64,000 nucleotides of DNA from Tatumella ptyseos. Lineage in GTDB: Bacteria; Pseudomonadota; Gammaproteobacteria; Enterobacterales; Enterobacteriaceae. Positions 51,388-63,315 of this stretch are shown piece by piece. A program made the position numbers and the translations under genes. The stretch is from NCBI RefSeq assembly GCF_030552895.1, contig NZ_CP130649.1:2108001-2172000 (forward strand), read 5' to 3'. Each line of letters starts with the position of its first letter. Position 1 is the first letter of the stretch. The notes under the pieces are model-generated. The model had not been told where the DNA came from. It searched no databases and saw nothing but the letters and a program-made list of their open reading frames with translations.

Positions 51388-52953
51388 CGTCGCAGGCGGT
51401 TTACCACTGATATCATAAACGACACGGGAAATACCGTTTACTTCGTTGATAATACGGTTAGAAACACGGCCTAAGAAATCGTATGGCAGATGTGCCCAAT
51501 GTGCGGTCATAAAATCGATAGTTTCTACTGCGCGCAGAGAGACTACCCAGTCATATTTACGACCATCACCCATTACACCGACTGAACGTACAGGTAAGAA
51601 GACGGTGAAGGCTTGGCTAACTTTGTCGTAGAGTTTAGCTTTGTGCAGCTCTTCGATAAAGATAGCATCGGCGCGACGTAGCAGATCGCAATACTCTTTC
51701 TTCACTTCACCCAGTACACGTACACCAAGGCCTGGGCCTGGGAATGGGTGACGATAAAGCATTTCGAACGGCAGGCCTAATTCCAAACCAATTTTACGAA
51801 CTTCATCTTTGAACAGCTCTTTCAGCGGCTCAACCAGTCCCATCTTCATCTCTTTCGGTAAGCCACCCACGTTGTGGTGTGATTTAATCACGTGTGCTTT
51901 ACCAGTTGCTGAGGCAGCAGATTCGATAACGTCTGGGTAGATAGTCCCTTGCGCTAACCACTTCACATCTTCGAGCTTTAAGGCTTCTTCATCGAAGACT
52001 TCAACGAAAACGCGACCAATGGTTTTACGCTTAGCTTCAGGCTCATCGATGCCTGCTAGGGCGTCGAGGAAACGTTTTTCCGCTTCGACGTGGATGATGT
52101 TCAAACCGAAACGATCACCAAACATCTCCATCACTTGTTCCGCTTCGTTTAAACGTAGCAGTCCGTTGTCGACGAAAACGCAAGTTAAGCGCTCGCCAAT
52201 GGCGCGATGCAGTAACAGTGCCGTCACCGAGGAGTCAACGCCACCAGACAGGCCAAGGATCACTTTATCGTTGCCCACTTGTTGACGCAGGCGCTCGACG
52301 GCATCGTCGATGATTTTAGCAGGCGTCCACAGGGCCTCACATTGGCAGATATCACGCACGAAGCGCTCAAGTAGCTGCTGGCCTTGACGGGTATGAGTTA
52401 CTTCTGGGTGGAACTGTACACCGTAGAAACGCTTCTCCTCGTTCGCCATGATCGCAAACGGACAGGTTTCAGTACTGGCTACTGTGGTAAAGTCCGATGG
52501 GATGGCGGTGACTTTATCGCCGTGGCTCATCCAGACATCCAGAATCGGTGCCCCCTGCTCGGTAAGGCTGTCTTTGATATCGCGGACTAATGCGCTGTCT
52601 GCAACCACTTCGACTTGTGCATAGCCGAACTCACGCTCGTTGGAACCTTGAACTTGGCCCCCTAACTGCATAGCCATGGTTTGCATACCATAGCAGACAC
52701 CTAATACCGGAACGCCGGCAGTAAACACATATTCTGGTGCGCGTGGGCTGTTATTTTCCGTCGTACTCTCCGGACCACCCGATAAAATAATACCGTTCGG
52801 ATTAAATTCGCGGATTTGTGCTTCGGTCACATCCCAAGCCCACAATTCACAGTACACGCCCAGCTCGCGCACACGACGTGCGACCAGCTGCGTATACTGG
52901 GAACCAAAGTCGAGGATCAGAATACGGTGTTTATGAATATTTTCTGTCGTCAT
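51373..52953 (-). CDS. guaA: GMP synthase (glutamine-hydrolysing)
   Basis: Final enzyme of GMP synthesis, which aminates XMP with glutamine and ATP; 526 residues (E. coli 525). The N-terminal glutaminase has the nucleophile in [10 protein letters not shown] near residue 86 and His/Glu in FHPEVTH near 181. The ATP pyrophosphatase loop is [10 protein letters not shown] near 235, and the C-terminal dimerisation domain ends [10 protein letters not shown] use ATG 52953, matching the family start; the longer frame to 52998 is in the guaB-guaA gap. It lies 70 bases after guaB in the same operon. Its 3' end is the island attachment site. Confidence 0.98.
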   Translation of the reverse strand: MTTENIHKHRILILDFGSQYTQLVARRVRELGVYCELWAWDVTEAQIREFNPNGIILSGGPESTTENNSPRAPEYVFTAGVPVLGVCYGMQTMAMQLGGQVQGSNEREFGYAQVEVVADSALVRDIKDSLTEQGAPILDVWMSHGDKVTAIPSDFTTVASTETCPFAIMANEEKRFYGVQFHPEVTHTRQGQQLLERFVRDICQCEALWTPAKIIDDAVERLRQQVGNDKVILGLSGGVDSSVTALLLHRAIGERLTCVFVDNGLLRLNEAEQVMEMFGDRFGLNIIHVEAEKRFLDALAGIDEPEAKRKTIGRVFVEVFDEEALKLEDVKWLAQGTIYPDVIESAASATGKAHVIKSHHNVGGLPKEMKMGLVEPLKELFKDEVRKIGLELGLPFEMLYRHPFPGPGLGVRVLGEVKKEYCDLLRRADAIFIEELHKAKLYDKVSQAFTVFLPVRSVGVMGDGRKYDWVVSLRAVETIDFMTAHWAHLPYDFLGRVSNRIINEVNGISRVVYDISGKPPATIEWE

Positions 52954-53023
52954 TAAAATTTTCCAGGCGATAGCGTTATGAAATGACGCGCCCGGCAATC
53001 GCCGGGCGCAAAATCAATCGGGA

Positions 53024-54490
53024 TTATGACCCCATACGATAATTTGGTGCTTCTTTGGTAATAGTAACATCGTGGACGTGACTTTCCGAGATTCCTGCAC
53101 CACTGATACGGACAAATTCTGCTTTGGTCCGTAAATCATCAATGGTTGCACAGCCGGTTAAGCCCATGCATGAACGTAGGCCACCCATCTGCTGATGGAT
53201 AATCTCTTTAAGATGACCTTTATAGGCAACGCGACCTTCAATCCCTTCTGGCACTAATTTATCTGCAGCGTTATCGGTTTGGAAGTAACGGTCAGAAGAA
53301 CCTTTAGACATCGCACCTAACGAGCCCATACCACGGTAGGATTTATAAGAACGCCCTTGATAAAGTTCGATTTCGCCTGGGGACTCATCAGTACCCGCTA
53401 ACATGGAACCTACCATCACGGCTGCAGCGCCCGCGGCGATCGCTTTAGCGATATCACCGGAGAAACGGATCCCGCCATCTGCAACAACAGGGATACCCGT
53501 GCCTTCAAGTGCTGCGACAGCATCAGATACCGCAGTAATTTGTGGAACACCAACGCCGGTGACGATACGCGTAGTACAGATTGAGCCTGGGCCAATCCCG
53601 ACTTTAACGGCACTCACGCCAGCGTCAGCAAGGGCTTTAGCACCTGCTGCGGTCGCGACGTTGCCGCCAATAATTTCTAAATCAGGGTATTTCGCACGAG
53701 TTTCACGAATACGTTGTAAAACACCTTCTGAGTGACCATGTGAAGAGTCAATCAGTAAGACGTCAACGCCCGCAGCGACTAATGCATCGACACGTTCTTC
53801 GTTACCTGCACCGGCACCAACTGCCGCGCCAACGCGTAAACGACCTTGAGAGTCTTTACAAGCATTAGGCTTACGCTCTGCTTTTTGGAAATCCTTAACG
53901 GTAATCATGCCGCGAAGGTGGAAGGCATCGTCTACCACTAAGGCTTTTTCGACACGGTTTTCGTGCATTTTTTGCAGGACGATTTCGCGCGCATCGCCTT
54001 CTTTCACCGTGACCAAACGCTCTTTCGGGGTCATGAAGGTGCTAACCGCTTGATTAAGATCGGTGACAAAACGCACATCACGGCCAGTAATAATACCTAC
54101 TAACTCATTCTGTGCGTTAACTACCGGATAACCCGCGAAACCATTAATTTCGGTTAACTCTTTCACTTCGCGTAGCGTGGTGGTAGGTAATACAGTTTGG
54201 GGATCCGTGACGATACCGCTTTCGTATTTTTTCACCTTACGCACTTCTTCCGCTTGGCGTTCGATGGTCATGTTTTTATGAATAAAACCTAAACCGCCTT
54301 CTTGAGCCAGCGCAATTGCTAAACGGGCTTCGGTCACGGTATCCATTGCTGCGGACAGCATTGGGATATTCAGGCGAATGTTTTTCGTCAATTGAGTAGT
54401 CAGCGAAGCCGTGTTAGGCAGCACTGTAGAGTGGGCAGGAACCAGTAAAACATCGTCGAACGTGAGGGCTTCTTTTGCAATTCGTAGCAT
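53024..54490 (-). CDS. guaB: Inosine-5'-monophosphate dehydrogenase
   Basis: NAD-dependent oxidation of IMP to XMP, the first committed step to GMP; 488 residues as in E. coli. The TIM barrel is interrupted by two CBS domains at about residues 93-205. The catalytic Cys is in [13 protein letters not shown] near 300. [17 protein letters not shown] near 245 and the flap RYFQ near 412 are also present. It is the first gene of guaBA and is divergent from xseA, the standard enterobacterial arrangement. Confidence 0.98.
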   Translation of the reverse strand: MLRIAKEALTFDDVLLVPAHSTVLPNTASLTTQLTKNIRLNIPMLSAAMDTVTEARLAIALAQEGGLGFIHKNMTIERQAEEVRKVKKYESGIVTDPQTVLPTTTLREVKELTEINGFAGYPVVNAQNELVGIITGRDVRFVTDLNQAVSTFMTPKERLVTVKEGDAREIVLQKMHENRVEKALVVDDAFHLRGMITVKDFQKAERKPNACKDSQGRLRVGAAVGAGAGNEERVDALVAAGVDVLLIDSSHGHSEGVLQRIRETRAKYPDLEIIGGNVATAAGAKALADAGVSAVKVGIGPGSICTTRIVTGVGVPQITAVSDAVAALEGTGIPVVADGGIRFSGDIAKAIAAGAAAVMVGSMLAGTDESPGEIELYQGRSYKSYRGMGSLGAMSKGSSDRYFQTDNAADKLVPEGIEGRVAYKGHLKEIIHQQMGGLRSCMGLTGCATIDDLRTKAEFVRISGAGISESHVHDVTITKEAPNYRMGS

Positions 54491-54541
54491 GGCAATATCT
54501 CAACCTAAGGTTAGTGAGAACGGATAAAATATTGCCGATGC

Positions 54542-54547
54542 ATTATA
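54542..54547 (-). promoter_or_regulatory. Candidate -10 element of the guaBA promoter
   Basis: A perfect TATAAT on the minus strand, 52 bases upstream of the guaB start. The -35 region has no good TTGACA match. A growth-rate-type promoter with a weak -35 is possible. Confidence 0.4.
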
Positions 54548-54658
54548 CAGGCGCATTGCCCTTCGCTCCAGCTTTATTTATCGAAAAAACTTGATAGTCG
54601 CCTAGAGAAGGTTAGTATTACGCCTTAACCCTCTGATTTAAAATTTGATCTTGATCAC

Positions 54659-56038
54659 ATGTTACCGACAGAAAACAGCACAATTTATTCCGTCGCTCAG
54701 CTAAACGGTAGCGTGCGACAGCTTCTGGAAAAGCAACTCGGCCGCATCTGGCTAAGTGCCGAAGTCTCGAACTTTAGCCGCCCCTCATCAGGGCACTGGT
54801 ACTTCACCTTAAAAGATGATGCCGCTCAAGTCCGCTGCGCGATGTTTCGCGGTAGTAACCAACGCGTCACGTTCCAACCTCAAAATGGTATGCAAATTTT
54901 GGTCCGAGCCTCGGTGACGCTGTATGATCCGCGAGGGGACTATCAGTTAATTGTTGAGTCGATGCATCCGGCTGGTGAAGGATTGTTACAGCAGCAATTC
55001 CAAGCCTTGAAGCGTAAACTGGATAACGAAGGACTATTCGCGCAATCCCGCAAACGTCCGCTGCCAGTTCCGGCTACGCGGGTTGGTGTGATCACTTCCC
55101 CCTCTGGTGCGGCGTTACATGATATTTTACATGTCCTACGTCGACGAGATCCGGCGCTTCCCGTCGTGATATATCCCACAGCGGTACAAGGCAAAGAGGC
55201 CACTGCCGCCCTCGTTAACGCCATCCTCCTCGCCAATCAACGCAAAGAGTGTGATGTATTGATTGTAGGCCGAGGGGGAGGCTCCTTAGAAGACTTATGG
55301 TGTTTTAATGAAGAAAGCGTGGCACGTGCCATTGCTCAGAGCGAAATCCCAGTTGTGAGCGCCGTAGGTCACGAAACGGATGTCACTATCGCTGATTTTG
55401 TCGCCGACTTACGCGCCCCGACCCCTTCTGCCGCCGCGGAGATGGTGAGTCGTAACCAAGTCGAACTTGTGCGGCAATTACAAGGTCAACAACAACGGTT
55501 AGAAATGGCGTTCGACTATTATCATACCGGTCAGCAGCAACGCTTAACGGCGCTTACCCATCGCCTGACGCAGCAGCATCCACAGTTACGGCTCGTACGC
55601 CAACAGTCTCAGCTACAGCAGCAACAGCGTCGTATGCAAGATGCCTTACACCGCCAACTACAGCGCGCGCAACAAGGTTATGATGGATTAACTCGTCGTT
55701 TAAACCGCCACTTACCCTCAGCAAAAATTGCTCAGCATCAACAATCTCTTGCTCAACAACGTTACCGTTTACAGATTGCCCTACGGCAACAGGTTGAACA
55801 ACGTAAGCAACGCTTTGGAAATCTTGCGGTACAGTTGGAAGCCGTGAGCCCACTCGGAACGCTAGCGCGCGGTTATAGTGTTACCACCGGTGCACAAGGT
55901 GAGGTCGTACGTAAAACGAAAGATCTGCGGGTGGGTGATAAACTTCGTACCCGCTTAGAAGATGGCTGGGCAGAAAGTGAAGTCCTCAATCTTAAGAAAA
56001 CCCGTCGTTCCAGCGCGAAAAAAACCTCTTCTACCTAA
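54659..56038 (+). CDS. xseA: Exodeoxyribonuclease VII large subunit
   Basis: Large subunit of exonuclease VII, which degrades single-stranded DNA from both ends together with XseB; 459 residues (E. coli 456). The N-terminal OB fold (about 1-105) includes [20 protein letters not shown]. The catalytic domain includes [20 protein letters not shown] near residue 198 and [20 protein letters not shown] near 240. The C-terminal coiled coil (about 270-400) is very rich in Gln. The polyglutamine-like repeats exceed those I know from E. coli. It is divergent from guaB and convergent with der. Confidence 0.96.
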   Translation: MLPTENSTIYSVAQLNGSVRQLLEKQLGRIWLSAEVSNFSRPSSGHWYFTLKDDAAQVRCAMFRGSNQRVTFQPQNGMQILVRASVTLYDPRGDYQLIVESMHPAGEGLLQQQFQALKRKLDNEGLFAQSRKRPLPVPATRVGVITSPSGAALHDILHVLRRRDPALPVVIYPTAVQGKEATAALVNAILLANQRKECDVLIVGRGGGSLEDLWCFNEESVARAIAQSEIPVVSAVGHETDVTIADFVADLRAPTPSAAAEMVSRNQVELVRQLQGQQQRLEMAFDYYHTGQQQRLTALTHRLTQQHPQLRLVRQQSQLQQQQRRMQDALHRQLQRAQQGYDGLTRRLNRHLPSAKIAQHQQSLAQQRYRLQIALRQQVEQRKQRFGNLAVQLEAVSPLGTLARGYSVTTGAQGEVVRKTKDLRVGDKLRTRLEDGWAESEVLNLKKTRRSSAKKTSST

Positions 56039-56040
56039 TA

Positions 56041-56068
56041 AAAAGGGCCACTCTTGGTGGCCCTTTTT
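56041..56068. terminator. Bidirectional terminator between xseA and der
   Basis: GGGCCAC (56045-56051) and GTGGCCC (56057-56063) with flanking A and T runs give a hairpin that works for both convergent genes. Confidence 0.9.
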
Positions 56069-56069
56069 A

Positions 56070-57554
56070 TCAACGCTTATTCTTCTTCATATGCGCCATT
56101 AAACGCTTACGTTTACGCTGTTGCGTTGGCGTAAGTAGGTTACGTTTGCCAGCGAAGGGGTTCTCACCCTCTTTAAATTGAATACGGATTGGCGTTCCCA
56201 TCACATTCAACGTCCGACGATAATAGTTCATCAAATAACGTTTATAAGAATCCGGTAAATCCTTCACTTGGTTACCGTGGATCACTACGATAGGTGGGTT
56301 ATATCCCCCCGCATGCGCGAACTTCAGTTTAACGCGGCGACCACGTACCAGAGGCGGTTGATGATCGTCCTGCGCCATATGCATGATACGCGTCAGCATC
56401 GCCGTATTAACGCGCTTAGTAGAACTATCGTAAGCTTCAGTAATGGATTCAAATAAGTTACCGACACCACTACCGTGTAACGCAGAGATAAAGTGGACGC
56501 GGGCGAAATCGATAAAGCCTAAACGGTAATCCAGCGCTTCTTTGATTTCATCTCTGACTTCTTGAGACAGGCCATCCCACTTATTCACGACGATTACTAA
56601 TGAACGCCCACTGTTAAGAATAAAACCTAATAGTGACAAGTCTTGGTCAGAGATCCCTTCCCGCGCATCGATTACTAACAGTACGACGTTAGCATCTTCA
56701 ATCGCTTGCAGCGTTTTGATGACTGAGAATTTCTCGACCGCATCATGCACTTTACCGCGCTTACGCACACCGGCAGTATCGATCAAGACATAGTCACGCT
56801 CGTCACGTTCCATCGGAATATAGACGCTATCACGTGTGGTGCCAGGCATGTCATACACAACAACCCGGTCTTCACCTAAAATACGGTTGGTGAGGGTCGA
56901 TTTACCCACGTTAGGACGACCAACAATGGCTAATTTGATCGGCAACGTCGTTGGGTCAAACTCTTCTTCTTCTTCGAGTTGTTCCAGCTCTTCCGCTTCC
57001 AGATCGGCCCAATACGCGGCGTTTTCTTCTTCTTCAGTCAGCGGTGCTTGTTCTTCTTTCTTATCCATCCACGGGAACAACGCTGTTTCTAATAGCGATG
57101 TCACGCCACGACCATGCGATGCTGCGATAGCATGGATTTCGCCCATGCCCAGTGACCAGAAATCACTGATTGCCGCATCGGCATCCAAACCATCGGTTTT
57201 GTTGGCGACTAAAAAGGTCGCTTTTTCACGTGAACGTAAATGCTGAGCGATTTGCTCATCCGCAGGCATCACGCCGGCACGGGCATCCACCATAAATAGG
57301 ACGACATCTGCCTCTTCAATCGCTAATAACGATTGTGCCGCCATCCGCGTTTCAACACCTTCTTCGGTGCCATCAATACCACCGGTATCGATACAAATGA
57401 ACTCGCGACCTTCAACTTCAGCTCGCCCGTACTTGCGATCGCGCGTCAGACCGGGAAAGTCCGCAACCAGCGCATCACGTGTGCGAGTTAACCGATTGAA
57501 TAATGTTGACTTTCCAACATTCGGGCGCCCAACCAGCGCGACCACAGGTACCAT
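56070..57554 (-). CDS. der: Ribosome-associated GTPase Der (EngA)
   Basis: Essential double GTPase needed for assembly of the 50S subunit; 494 residues (E. coli 490). Both G domains are complete, each with a [10 protein letters not shown]-loop (near residues 8 and 211). Each also has a DxPGxTRD switch and an NKxDG specificity motif (NKTDGL, NKWDGL). An acidic linker ([18 protein letters not shown], about 165-200) separates them. A C-terminal KH-like domain starts near 380, and a basic tail ([14 protein letters not shown]) ends the protein. A terminator separates it from bamB upstream. Confidence 0.97.
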   Translation of the reverse strand: MVPVVALVGRPNVGKSTLFNRLTRTRDALVADFPGLTRDRKYGRAEVEGREFICIDTGGIDGTEEGVETRMAAQSLLAIEEADVVLFMVDARAGVMPADEQIAQHLRSREKATFLVANKTDGLDADAAISDFWSLGMGEIHAIAASHGRGVTSLLETALFPWMDKKEEQAPLTEEEENAAYWADLEAEELEQLEEEEEFDPTTLPIKLAIVGRPNVGKSTLTNRILGEDRVVVYDMPGTTRDSVYIPMERDERDYVLIDTAGVRKRGKVHDAVEKFSVIKTLQAIEDANVVLLVIDAREGISDQDLSLLGFILNSGRSLVIVVNKWDGLSQEVRDEIKEALDYRLGFIDFARVHFISALHGSGVGNLFESITEAYDSSTKRVNTAMLTRIMHMAQDDHQPPLVRGRRVKLKFAHAGGYNPPIVVIHGNQVKDLPDSYKRYLMNYYRRTLNVMGTPIRIQFKEGENPFAGKRNLLTPTQQRKRKRLMAHMKKNKR

Positions 57555-57639
57555 AATAAAGCCTCATGACAAAATAAATCTGCTAACCCAACTTTTATTC
57601 GCAAGCACGCTTAATCCAATAAAAGTGGCTTACCATAAA

Positions 57640-57670
57640 AAATAAACGGCTCCTGTAGAACAGGAGCCGT
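57640..57670 (-). terminator. Terminator downstream of bamB
   Basis: ACGGCTCCTGT (57646-57656) and ACAGGAGCCGT (57660-57670) form a perfect 11-bp stem with a three-base loop, followed on the minus strand by TTTATTTTTT. Confidence 0.92.
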
Positions 57671-57707
57671 GCAATATAACACACCTAAGCGAAATTGCTG
57701 AGGATGT

Positions 57708-58889
57708 TTAACGCGAGATAGAGTAAACCTCGCCGCCTTTCGCCTGAATCAGCAATTTGCTGCCCGCGACAACCGGATCAGTTTGGAAGCCTGAGCTGTC
57801 GACTTTTTGCTGGGAAACAAAGCGTCCGTCAGCGGTATTAATCCAGTGTAGATAGCCTTCACTATCCCCTACCACTAAGTAACCGTCGAATAGGACAGGT
57901 GAGGTTAAGTTACGATGCAGTAATTCACTTTGACGCCAGATCGCGACACCGCCATCCGTATTCAGCGCAATCACACGGTCGTCTTGGTCGACTAAGTAAA
58001 TATTAGTCCCTTCAACGATGATGTTTTTCACGCCGCCCACATCACGCTTCCAGATCACTTGACCAGAACGTAAGTCCATTGCTGTTAAGCTGCCATTGTA
58101 CGCTAAGGCATAGACCACGTTATTAACAATGATTGGTGTCGTATCTACGTCATTAAGACGATCGATTTCCGTCGCGCCACTTGGCTGCGAAATACGCTGC
58201 TGCCAGATGATTTGACCTTGATTCAGGATAACCGCACTCACACGTCCGTTATCACCGCCAACAATCGCTCCGCCGTAAGCTACAGCGGGTGCTGATTCGC
58301 CGCGCAATGATAGCGAAGGAATATCAAGGTTGACTGACCACTTGATAGCACCAGATTGTTGGTCCAGCGCCTGTAAGATACCGTTACTTTGGTGAATAAG
58401 GACTAAGCCGTCGCTGACCACTGGCCGCGACATCGCTTCTCCAGTAACTTGAGTCTTCCACAACGTTTTCCCATCCGCAGCGTTCAACGCATAGACTGCG
58501 CCACGCTCGCTACCGATGTATAAGGTTGAGCCATCAACGGTGATACCGCCAGACAGTAGGGCTGACAGGTTACTGGAGAAGAAGCCTTGTTTTTCAGACA
58601 GGTCGATCGACCATTTCTCTTTACCACTCGTCGCATCTAAGGCTTTAACCGTACCATGTCGGTCAGCAGCATAGACGGTACCCTCTTGCCAAGCAGGGTG
58701 CAGGTTAGAGTAGTAGTTTCCAACACCATCACCAACCGAAGTGCTCCAAGTTGTAGACGGAGTAAATTGATTCTGTACTTTTGGTAGAGGGGCCATTTTC
58801 ACGACGTCCTCTTCACCACTGAACAGCGAACAACCACTTAATAGAGTGGCCGAAATGATTGCCGGCAGCAGGTATTTACGTAATTCCAT
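57708..58889 (-). CDS. bamB: Outer-membrane assembly lipoprotein BamB
   Basis: Lipoprotein of the BAM complex that helps fold outer-membrane proteins; 393 residues (E. coli 392). The lipobox LSGC is at about residues 16-19, followed by an eight-bladed PQQ-type propeller with repeated motifs such as LDATSGKEKWSIDL and LNAADGKTLWKTQV. Ser after the Cys predicts outer-membrane sorting. ATG 58889 gives the family N-terminus; the frame continues to 58901. It starts 16 bases after yfgM and is probably cotranscribed with it. Confidence 0.97.
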   Translation of the reverse strand: MELRKYLLPAIISATLLSGCSLFSGEEDVVKMAPLPKVQNQFTPSTTWSTSVGDGVGNYYSNLHPAWQEGTVYAADRHGTVKALDATSGKEKWSIDLSEKQGFFSSNLSALLSGGITVDGSTLYIGSERGAVYALNAADGKTLWKTQVTGEAMSRPVVSDGLVLIHQSNGILQALDQQSGAIKWSVNLDIPSLSLRGESAPAVAYGGAIVGGDNGRVSAVILNQGQIIWQQRISQPSGATEIDRLNDVDTTPIIVNNVVYALAYNGSLTAMDLRSGQVIWKRDVGGVKNIIVEGTNIYLVDQDDRVIALNTDGGVAIWRQSELLHRNLTSPVLFDGYLVVGDSEGYLHWINTADGRFVSQQKVDSSGFQTDPVVAGSKLLIQAKGGEVYSISR

Positions 58890-58905
58890 GCGCTCTCTCA
58901 CTGGC

Positions 58906-59529
58906 TTAGCTAAAATTATTCAATTTAGTTTGCATCATCTGCTTCACTGCAGGTGATACCTCTGATTTTATCCCTTGACGCCACGCAGCGGCTGCGCCCT
59001 GCTTATCGCCTTTATTTAACAGGATGTCGCCACGAATATCCGCGGCAAGGCCGGTCCAGTTATCCCCTTTTACCGCATCTAAAGTCTTTAAGGCTGCATC
59101 AGGATTTTTTAGCTCAGATTGCACCCGAGCAAGACGTAGACGAATCACCGCTTGTAAGCTTTGGTCTGAGGAGTCTTGTAGACCTTGCTCTAAGATTTTC
59201 TCTGCATTCTGCAGGTCATTCTTATCTACATAGGTCTTGGCCAACGTCAGTGATGCCAAAGCACCATAACTGGTTTTATCATGATCGACAAAGCTGGCGA
59301 GTGCCTGAATTGACGCAGAATCATCCGCCTTCAACGTTGATGTCAGTTGTTGATAACGGTCCGATGACGCTAAAGCATTATTTTGTTGATGGTTAACCCA
59401 AAAACGCCATCCCACCAATGCGGCAATCCCAATCACTGCTCCGACCGCAAGAGCCTTTCCATTGTTTGCAAAAAACTGTTTAACTGCTTCAGTTTGATCA
59501 CGTTGATTGTCGTTGTTATAAACTTCCAC
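58906..59529 (-). CDS. yfgM: Periplasmic chaperone-like TPR protein YfgM
   Basis: A 207-residue inner-membrane protein (E. coli 206). A single N-terminal helix (about 25-45, KALAVGAVIGIAALVGWRFW) is followed by a periplasmic TPR-like domain (LQNAEKILEQGLQDSSDQSL near 105). YfgM associates with the SecYEG translocon and PpiD and affects RcsB stability. It sits between hisS and bamB, with 38 bases to hisS. Confidence 0.95.
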   Translation of the reverse strand: MEVYNNDNQRDQTEAVKQFFANNGKALAVGAVIGIAALVGWRFWVNHQQNNALASSDRYQQLTSTLKADDSASIQALASFVDHDKTSYGALASLTLAKTYVDKNDLQNAEKILEQGLQDSSDQSLQAVIRLRLARVQSELKNPDAALKTLDAVKGDNWTGLAADIRGDILLNKGDKQGAAAAWRQGIKSEVSPAVKQMMQTKLNNFS

Positions 59530-59567
59530 CCGTCCTACTCCTGTATAACTCTCTACCTGCCACGCGC

Positions 59568-60848
59568 TTACTCGGCGAGAAGCGCCGCCTGTAATTCGGC
59601 CAGTACATCCTGAGAACTGACTAACTTCTGTTCGCCACGAGCTAAGTCTTTAATCACCACTTGCCCGTTGTTGACTTCATCTTCACCCAGTACTAATGCG
59701 ACTTTCGCACCATTTTTATCTGCACGAGCAAATTGCTTCTTGAAGTTTCCGCCACCAAAATTAGTCATAATTTTCAAGCTAGGCGCTTGATCACGGAGCG
59801 TTTCGGCAAGTTGCATTGCTGCAGATTGCACACCTTGACCCGATGATATGACGTAGACATCGACTTTGTTAACTGGTTCAAAGTCTGGGACGACAGATTG
59901 TACAAGCAGTACCAAACGCTCCAGACCCATCGCAAAACCGACGGCAGGTGTCGCACGTCCGCCTAACTGCTCGACGAGTCCGTCGTAACGCCCGCCTGCA
60001 CAGACAGTACCTTGTGCACCAAGGCTACTCGTCACCCATTCGAAAACAGTGCGATTGTAATAATCTAATCCACGTACAAGGCGTTGGTTAATACGATAAT
60101 TAATGCCTGCGTCGTCTAAGAATTGGCAGACGCCCGCGAAATGCTCGCGAGATTCTTCATCAAGATAATCGTGTAATTTAGGGGCATCATTCAGTAGCGC
60201 TTGAACGTCTGGGTTTTTACTATCGAGCACGCGTAATGGATTGGTATACATGCGACGTAGGCAGTCTTCATCCAATACGTCTTTATGCTGTTCTAAAAAG
60301 GCCACCAGTGCTTCGCGATAGGCAGCGCGAGCTTCTAATGAACCGATCGAGTTAAGCTCAAGCTCTACATGTTCAGCGATACCTAACACTTTCCACCAGC
60401 GAGCGGTCATCATGATCAGCTCTGCATCAATATCTGGACCTGTTAAGCCAAAAACTTCCGCACCCAGCTGGAAGAATTGACGATAACGACCTTTTTGCGG
60501 ACGTTCATAACGGAACATCGGTCCCATATACCAAAGACGTTGCTCTTGGTTATAGAGCAGACCATGCTCGATTCCCGCACGAACACACCCCGCAGTTCCT
60601 TCAGGACGTAACGTTAAGCTTTCACCGTTACGATCATCAAAGGTATACATCTCTTTTTCAACCACATCGGTCACTTCACCAATGGCGCGTTTGAACAATG
60701 GCGTCTGTTCTACAATGGGCAGACGAATTTCACTGAAGCCGTAGCCTGCCAGAACTTGTTTCAGACTCTGTTCGATGCGCTGCCAGACTGCAGTATCGAC
60801 TGGCAGGTAGTCGTTCATTCCACGTATCGCTTGAATATTTTTCGCCAC
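59568..60848 (-). CDS. hisS: Histidyl-tRNA synthetase
   Basis: Class II aminoacyl-tRNA synthetase, 426 residues (E. coli 424). The N-terminal [12 protein letters not shown] and motif 2 ([19 protein letters not shown] near residue 108) are intact. The HisA/HisB motifs ([14 protein letters not shown] near 259 and CAGGRYDGL near 285), motif 3 (GFAMGLERL near 303) and the C-terminal anticodon domain from about 325 are all present. It lies 57 bases after ispG in the conserved cluster. Confidence 0.98.
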   Translation of the reverse strand: MAKNIQAIRGMNDYLPVDTAVWQRIEQSLKQVLAGYGFSEIRLPIVEQTPLFKRAIGEVTDVVEKEMYTFDDRNGESLTLRPEGTAGCVRAGIEHGLLYNQEQRLWYMGPMFRYERPQKGRYRQFFQLGAEVFGLTGPDIDAELIMMTARWWKVLGIAEHVELELNSIGSLEARAAYREALVAFLEQHKDVLDEDCLRRMYTNPLRVLDSKNPDVQALLNDAPKLHDYLDEESREHFAGVCQFLDDAGINYRINQRLVRGLDYYNRTVFEWVTSSLGAQGTVCAGGRYDGLVEQLGGRATPAVGFAMGLERLVLLVQSVVPDFEPVNKVDVYVISSGQGVQSAAMQLAETLRDQAPSLKIMTNFGGGNFKKQFARADKNGAKVALVLGEDEVNNGQVVIKDLARGEQKLVSSQDVLAELQAALLAE

Positions 60849-60905
60849 GTTACAATCTCTTTATTTCAAATGCTAAAAACAGGGCACGGCAGCCCAGTTA
60901 ACTAA

Positions 60906-62027
60906 TTAATTATCGAGGTTCTGGATCGAAATCCGCGCATTTTCGTCAAGCATTGAGGCCTTTGCACGAATACGCGCTTCAAGTTGGTCAATCATATCAT
61001 TGTTATCTAAGCGATCACGTTGACGGACACCATCTTCATAGAAGCCACTTTTTTTATTACCACCCGTAACGCCGAGGGTCGAGACGGTCGCTTCACCAGG
61101 ACCATTCACCACGCAGCCGATAATCGAGACATCCATTGGCGTAATGATATCTTCCAAACGCTGTTCTAGGGCATTAACCGTCCCTATCACATCAAACTCT
61201 TGACGTGAGCAGGTTGGGCAAGCAATAAAGTTAATCCCACGTGAACGAATACGTAGTGATTTTAGGATATCGAAGCCTACTTTAATCTCTTCGATCGGGT
61301 CAGCCGCCAGAGAGACGCGTAATGTATCGCCAATACCTTCGGAAAGAAGCAGTCCTAAGCCGATTGCCGATTTCACCGCCCCAGCACGCGCCCCACCCGC
61401 TTCGGTAATACCTAAATGTAAAGGTTGTTTGATCTGCTGTGCGAGCAAACGGTAAGATTCGACCGCTAAGAAGACATCAGACGCTTTGACACTGACTTTA
61501 AATTGATCGAAGTTGAGACGATCCAAGTGTTCGACATGACGCAGTGCAGATTCAACCAATGCCTGTGGCGTAGGTTCACCGTATTTTTCCTGCAGATCTT
61601 TTTCCAGTGATCCAGCATTAACCCCGATACGGATCGGGATATTGTGATCGCGTGCGCAGTCCACCACTTGACGAATACGTTCGTTATTCCCGATATTTCC
61701 TGGATTAATCCGTAAGCAATCTACACCATACTCAGCCACTTTTAAGGCAATACGATAATCAAAATGAATATCTGCCACCAATGGCACATTCACTTGTTGC
61801 TTAATAAGTTTGAAAGCTTCGGCCGCGTCCATAGTGGGAACAGAAACCCGTATAATGTCCGCGCCTACGCGTTCTAACGCTCTGATCTGGTTGACCGTTG
61901 CCTCAACATCGGTGGTACGAGTATTGGTCATTGATTGTACAGCGATGGGAGCCCCATCGCCGATTGGCACCTTACCAACGTAAATACGGGTCGATTTACG
62001 ACGGTTAATGGGAGCCTCGTTATGCAT
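60906..62027 (-). CDS. ispG: 4-Hydroxy-3-methylbut-2-enyl diphosphate synthase (IspG/GcpE)
   Basis: Iron-sulphur enzyme of the MEP isoprenoid pathway, 373 residues (E. coli 372). The TIM-barrel part begins [20 protein letters not shown] near residue 18. The 4Fe-4S ligands are in [10 protein letters not shown] near 269 and GCVVNGPGE near 304. The gene lies 31 bases after rodZ, as in E. coli. Confidence 0.98.
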   Translation of the reverse strand: MHNEAPINRRKSTRIYVGKVPIGDGAPIAVQSMTNTRTTDVEATVNQIRALERVGADIIRVSVPTMDAAEAFKLIKQQVNVPLVADIHFDYRIALKVAEYGVDCLRINPGNIGNNERIRQVVDCARDHNIPIRIGVNAGSLEKDLQEKYGEPTPQALVESALRHVEHLDRLNFDQFKVSVKASDVFLAVESYRLLAQQIKQPLHLGITEAGGARAGAVKSAIGLGLLLSEGIGDTLRVSLAADPIEEIKVGFDILKSLRIRSRGINFIACPTCSRQEFDVIGTVNALEQRLEDIITPMDVSIIGCVVNGPGEATVSTLGVTGGNKKSGFYEDGVRQRDRLDNNDMIDQLEARIRAKASMLDENARISIQNLDN

Positions 62028-62058
62028 AGCTTTTCTCCACTAGCCTCAATGTTAACGC

Positions 62059-63063
62059 TTACGCGCCCACATTCAGACGTGCTACCTGATTACGATGAAC
62101 AAAACGGCTTAAATCAACGGGTTGACCACGGAACTGGACCGAGACCGAAGCAGGAGCGCCGATTTTAAGATGATAAGGAAGCTTACCGGTGAGATTTAAC
62201 GTGCCACCGTTATGTTGTAAGCCACTGAAAAGTTTTTTACCGTTTGCATCACTAATTTCTAACCAGCAGTCACCGGTAAATTGTAAGGTCAAGGCATCCG
62301 GACTCGCTGGGTTCTGCTGCGCGTCCGCCGACGTAGTGGTTGCAGGTTGAGCAGGAAGCGATGTAGACACTGCTGGCGCGGGTGTCGTCGCTGCTGGCGT
62401 TTGTACTGCAGTTGTCGAGTTTGCCGCTGGCGCCATTGCGCTATTATCGCTAGAAGGTGCGGTCGTAGCGGTAGGGGCTGATTCGGGTTGTGCGGTAGGT
62501 TCTGGCTGCGCGTCAGTGGCTGCAGGTTGAGATTCGCTCTGAGTCGCTTGCTGAGATGATGGATCAGTAGATAATGGAATAGACTGACTAGTACCGGTTC
62601 CTTCATTATCTTGCGTCGACACACTGTTAGTGAGTTCGCTTTGCGCGGCTTTATGATTTTGCCACCACCACGCAACGGTCAGTCCCACCACGACGAAAAT
62701 AATTAACCACGTGAAAGTCGTCAGTAGACCATCGCGTTTCTTCCTACTACGACGGCTGTTAAGCGAATAATTCTGCATAGGCGTAATTTTCGCTGGGCGA
62801 ATAGTCGCATGTTGCGTTGCTTCAGGCAGTACATCGGCTTCAGGGACCTGTACCAAGCGAGCATAAGAGCGGATATATCCACGTAAGAAAGTCGCAGCAA
62901 GTTCAGCCGGCGCTTTATCATCTTCAATATCACGCACGGTAGAGAGCTTTAGGCAAAGTCTATCAGCAACATTTTGTTGCGTCAGACCTTTCGCTTCACG
63001 GGCTTGACGTAAACGCTCACCCGCAGAGGCTTTAATAATGTCTTGGTTGGCTTCAGTATTCAT
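62059..63063 (-). CDS. rodZ: Cell-shape protein RodZ
   Basis: Bitopic inner-membrane protein that links MreB to the elongasome; 334 residues (E. coli 337). An N-terminal HTH (about 14-75) includes [20 protein letters not shown], and the MreB-binding face is cytosolic. A basic juxtamembrane stretch (SRRSRKKRD) precedes the single helix at about 110-132. A long low-complexity Ser/Thr/Pro/Ala linker (about 150-245) leads to the periplasmic beta domain ([18 protein letters not shown]). ATG 63063 is preferred over a TTG six bases upstream. Confidence 0.95.
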   Translation of the reverse strand: MNTEANQDIIKASAGERLRQAREAKGLTQQNVADRLCLKLSTVRDIEDDKAPAELAATFLRGYIRSYARLVQVPEADVLPEATQHATIRPAKITPMQNYSLNSRRSRKKRDGLLTTFTWLIIFVVVGLTVAWWWQNHKAAQSELTNSVSTQDNEGTGTSQSIPLSTDPSSQQATQSESQPAATDAQPEPTAQPESAPTATTAPSSDNSAMAPAANSTTAVQTPAATTPAPAVSTSLPAQPATTTSADAQQNPASPDALTLQFTGDCWLEISDANGKKLFSGLQHNGGTLNLTGKLPYHLKIGAPASVSVQFRGQPVDLSRFVHRNQVARLNVGA

Positions 63064-63315
63064 TCGCAATTTAACGTCAGTACTGTATCGAGGGTGAAAA
63101 ATTCGTGCTAACGGTAAGGTGTCTGTGACGCTGGCGACCCACTACGGCGTTACACGGCGATAATTTTATGCTTCACATCAATCTGTTGAAATGGCTCTTG
63201 GTAAGAATAGTGCGTTTATAAGATAGTGCTGCAAATTACGCTGACCTATTCAAATACGGCTGATTCGCCCCCTTCAACAGTTATTCTTCTCGCGACAATA
63301 TTCAGGTGCTAAACG

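Noticed and set aside
62289..62675. 128-codon frame within rodZ
   Set aside because: It arises from the repetitive Ser/Thr/Pro/Ala linker of rodZ read in another frame.
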